Source: Shewanella sp. Choline-02u-19
GTDB taxonomy: Bacteria; Pseudomonadota; Gammaproteobacteria; Enterobacterales; Shewanellaceae
Reading direction: 5' to 3'
Assembly: GCF_002836205.1 (NCBI RefSeq)
Contig: NZ_PJBE01000012.1
Span: forward strand, 682,001-746,000
Length of the DNA stretch: 64,000 nt
Part shown: piece after piece, positions 62,351 to 64,000 of the stretch
Numbering within the stretch: the first letter of the stretch is position 1
Layout of the letters: every line of letters starts with the position of its first letter
The notes under the pieces: model-generated
What the model was told of the DNA's origin: nothing
The model's input: only the letters and a program-made list of their open reading frames with translations
Database searches by the model: none
Made by a program: the position numbers and the translations under genes

Positions 62351-63553
62351 CTATAGCGAAGCGTGAGGACCGAAGACTTCATAGTGAATACGATCACTTT
62401 TTACGCCGAGCTCAAGCAGTTGTTGCTTGGCAAACTGCATAAAAGCAACGGGGCCACATAAGTAGTAATCGCCATTATCGATAGGCAATGAATCTCTAAC
62501 TGTGGCAAAGTTCATAAAGCCCTGATGGATGTTGCTATCCGCCACAACTTCATTTGATTTAGTAATATCGCGGTACCAAGTGTGATGCTGTAGATCCAAA
62601 CTTTTACCCAATGCTTCCACTCGTTGGTTAAATGAATGTTGCTCTACACCTTCGCAGGCATGCAGGTAAAACACGGGTTTTGCAAACGATTTAGAGGCCA
62701 ACATCTCCAGCATAGATTGCATTGGAGTGACTCCGACACCAGCAGAAATCAGTACCACAGGAGCCTCTCGCTCTTCATAGTGGAAATCACCAGCGGGTGG
62801 GTAAATATCAACGCTATCGCCAACATGGATATGGTCATGCAGATAGTTAGAGACCACGCCAGGTACGCCTATTGCTTCACGCTTTACCGAAATACGGTAT
62901 TGCTTGCCGTTTGGTTTATCTGATAATGAGTATTGACGCATCTCTTGGTAATCGTGGTTAATCGGTGCCACGCTAACGCCAAGATACTGACCTGATTCAA
63001 AATCAATAACCACTTCGCCATCCTCTGGGGCGAGCACAAAGCTGGTGACGAGTTCTGATTCAGACGTTTTCTCGATTACTTCAAATTTTCGAGCACCTTG
63101 CCAACCACCCACTTCAGTGGCACTTCTGTGGTAAAGCGTTGCTTCTCTATCAATGAAGATGCCCGCTAACACGCCATAAGCAGCGCCCCAAGCCTCTTCT
63201 ACATCCGGTGTAAAGGCATCTGGCGCCAGTTCACGCAATGTTTCAAGTAGGTGATGGCCGACAATGGGGTAGTGTTCAGGTTGAATATTAAAACTGGTGT
63301 GCTTGTGGGCAATACGCTCTACCGCGCCGCTTAATGCGCCAAGGTTATCAATATTCTTTGCATAGGCTGCTACGGCATTAAAAAGTGCCGCGGGCTGTCC
63401 ACCAGAGTGCTGATGGCTCATGTTGAAGATGTTTTTTAGCTCAGGATTATGGGCAAACATGCGCTTATAAAAGTGTTCGGTAATCGCTGTTCCTGCTGAT
63501 TCTAATAATGGAACTGTACTTTTTACTATGCTGATATGTTTCTCAGATAACAT
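62351..63553 (-). CDS. hmpA: Flavohemoglobin nitric oxide dioxygenase
   Basis: 400 residues. The globin domain (1-140) has the proximal H85 in IAHKHTSF. The reductase part has the FAD site RQYSLSDKP and the NAD site ISAGVGVTPMQSML near residue 270, ending VHYEVFGPH-like (IHYEVFGPHASL). It converts nitric oxide to nitrate with oxygen. It lies downstream of nnrS on the same strand, so both probably respond to nitric oxide. AAGGATATTTAG precedes the ATG. Confidence 0.96.
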   Translation of the reverse strand: MLSEKHISIVKSTVPLLESAGTAITEHFYKRMFAHNPELKNIFNMSHQHSGGQPAALFNAVAAYAKNIDNLGALSGAVERIAHKHTSFNIQPEHYPIVGHHLLETLRELAPDAFTPDVEEAWGAAYGVLAGIFIDREATLYHRSATEVGGWQGARKFEVIEKTSESELVTSFVLAPEDGEVVIDFESGQYLGVSVAPINHDYQEMRQYSLSDKPNGKQYRISVKREAIGVPGVVSNYLHDHIHVGDSVDIYPPAGDFHYEEREAPVVLISAGVGVTPMQSMLEMLASKSFAKPVFYLHACEGVEQHSFNQRVEALGKSLDLQHHTWYRDITKSNEVVADSNIHQGFMNFATVRDSLPIDNGDYYLCGPVAFMQFAKQQLLELGVKSDRIHYEVFGPHASL

Positions 63554-63583
63554 CTAAATATCCTTAATAATTGTTCTTTATAA

Positions 63584-63605
63584 GTTGCTATGCGGGCTTA
63601 GCAAC
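63584..63605. promoter_or_regulatory. 22-bp palindrome in the hmpA leader
   Basis: GTTGCTA and TAGCAAC, perfect 7-bp arms around 8 bases, 31-52 bases upstream of the hmpA start and 52 bases past the nnrS stop. It does not match the NsrR consensus I know. It may be an operator or an mRNA hairpin. Confidence 0.45.
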
Positions 63606-63657
63606 ATAGGTAGGGTGTCATTTTAAACAGGTGTTTTTAACGTGTGTAAAACCAATT

Positions 63658-64000
63658 TTATTGTTGTCTCGCGCTCAACAGTATCGAGCTGTAGTGCCAT
63701 AGGAATAGGCTAAAAGCGACTATCCAACAAAGTGCGCTAATGTCCCATGCGAGAATAGGTTGCTGCACCAAGGGTAAGATAACTCGCGCTAGTGCGCCGA
63801 GCAGTATGAGCATGAAAGCAATATTGATTGAAAAATGGGGTTTAAGAGCTCGGCCTGTATGCCCTAACGATACGCGAGCGATCATGGCTAAGATCATCGC
63901 ACCAATGGTGCCAACAGTGATGAGGTGTAGTGCATCCGCAAAACGTAATAACTCGATATGATAGCTTAAGCCAAGTGCAATCAGACCCAGTGCCAATGCC
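63658..64000 (-). CDS. nnrS: C-terminal part of an NnrS-family membrane protein, cut by the window edge
   Basis: The frame is open to the end of the window; the start lies beyond base 64000. About 113 residues are visible, with several membrane helices. ADALHLITVGTIGAMILAMIAR and SLGHTGRALKPH, read as DALHLITVGTIGAMILAMIA then SLGHTGRAL, are characteristic of the NnrS family, heme- and copper-containing membrane proteins involved in resistance to nitrosative stress. hmpA follows on the same strand. Confidence 0.88.
   Translation of the reverse strand, partial: ALALGLIALGLSYHIELLRFADALHLITVGTIGAMILAMIARVSLGHTGRALKPHFSINIAFMLILLGALARVILPLVQQPILAWDISALCWIVAFSLFLWHYSSILLSARQQ

Noticed and set aside
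63541..63657. NsrR box upstream of hmpA
   Set aside because: No convincing match to the NsrR consensus; only an unrelated palindrome is present.

Overview
The window reads as a chromosomal segment of a Shewanella-type gammaproteobacterium. The strongest pointers are a periplasmic tetraheme flavocytochrome c fumarate reductase (fccA, 8363-10153) very like Fcc3 of marine Shewanella, together with arcA, ldhA, an ahpC/ahpF pair, a formate dehydrogenase fused to a GltD-like module, several GGDEF/EAL proteins and a GlyGly-CTERM subtilase. Nearly every gene looks like core or near-core chromosome. I see no prophage, insertion sequence, CRISPR array, tRNA or rRNA.

Layout. 1-4.5 kb: tail of a TOPRIM/JetD-like protein, a dicarboxylate/amino-acid symporter, then a decayed tandem duplication of about 524 bp that left a truncated symporter tail and a truncated copy of a small secreted protein, followed by two intact members of that protein family. 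4.5-10.2 kb: a two-component system (SBP-type sensor kinase plus an NtrC-like regulator lacking the GAFTGA motif) divergent from fccA, with two matched palindromes between them. 10.2-16.6 kb: an intergenic repeat block, fbp, a dipeptidyl peptidase IV, arcA and a DUF3293 protein. 16.6-19.5 kb: a lysine riboswitch, lysC and an AstE/AspA-like deacylase that appears to share the transcript. 19.6-26.7 kb: a large secreted subtilase, asnC, rluA, two small membrane proteins and a methyltransferase.

27-41.9 kb: ldhA, a dienelactone-hydrolase-like enzyme, lipoprotein and methyltransferase genes, ahpC, ahpF, a diguanylate cyclase, a DsbD-like membrane protein, the divergent ohr/ohrR pair with two matching operators, a GlpD-like oxidoreductase and chrA. 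42-51 kb: the 1424-residue GltD-formate dehydrogenase fusion, a second repeat block, a pentapeptide-repeat potassium channel, prfB with its programmed frameshift, and lysS. 51-64 kb: a large lipoprotein, a 55-residue secreted cysteine-rich peptide, a duplicated-domain periplasmic protein, a PAS-GGDEF-EAL protein, an RluE-like pseudouridine synthase, a type I nagB, an SRPBCC protein, a nitroreductase, hmpA and the end of nnrS.

The genes suggest anaerobic and fermentative respiration (fccA, arcA, ldhA, formate dehydrogenase), peroxide and nitric oxide defence (ahpC/F, ohr/ohrR, hmpA/nnrS), cyclic-di-GMP signalling and translation (prfB, lysS, rluA, rluE-like). No clearly new multi-gene system is visible. 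The best leads are the degenerate enhancer-binding regulator with its twin palindromes next to fccA, the duplication scar, the shared intergenic repeats, an orphan terminator upstream of ldhA and the lysine-riboswitch-linked deacylase. All homology statements come from reading the sequence and recalling families; no search was run.
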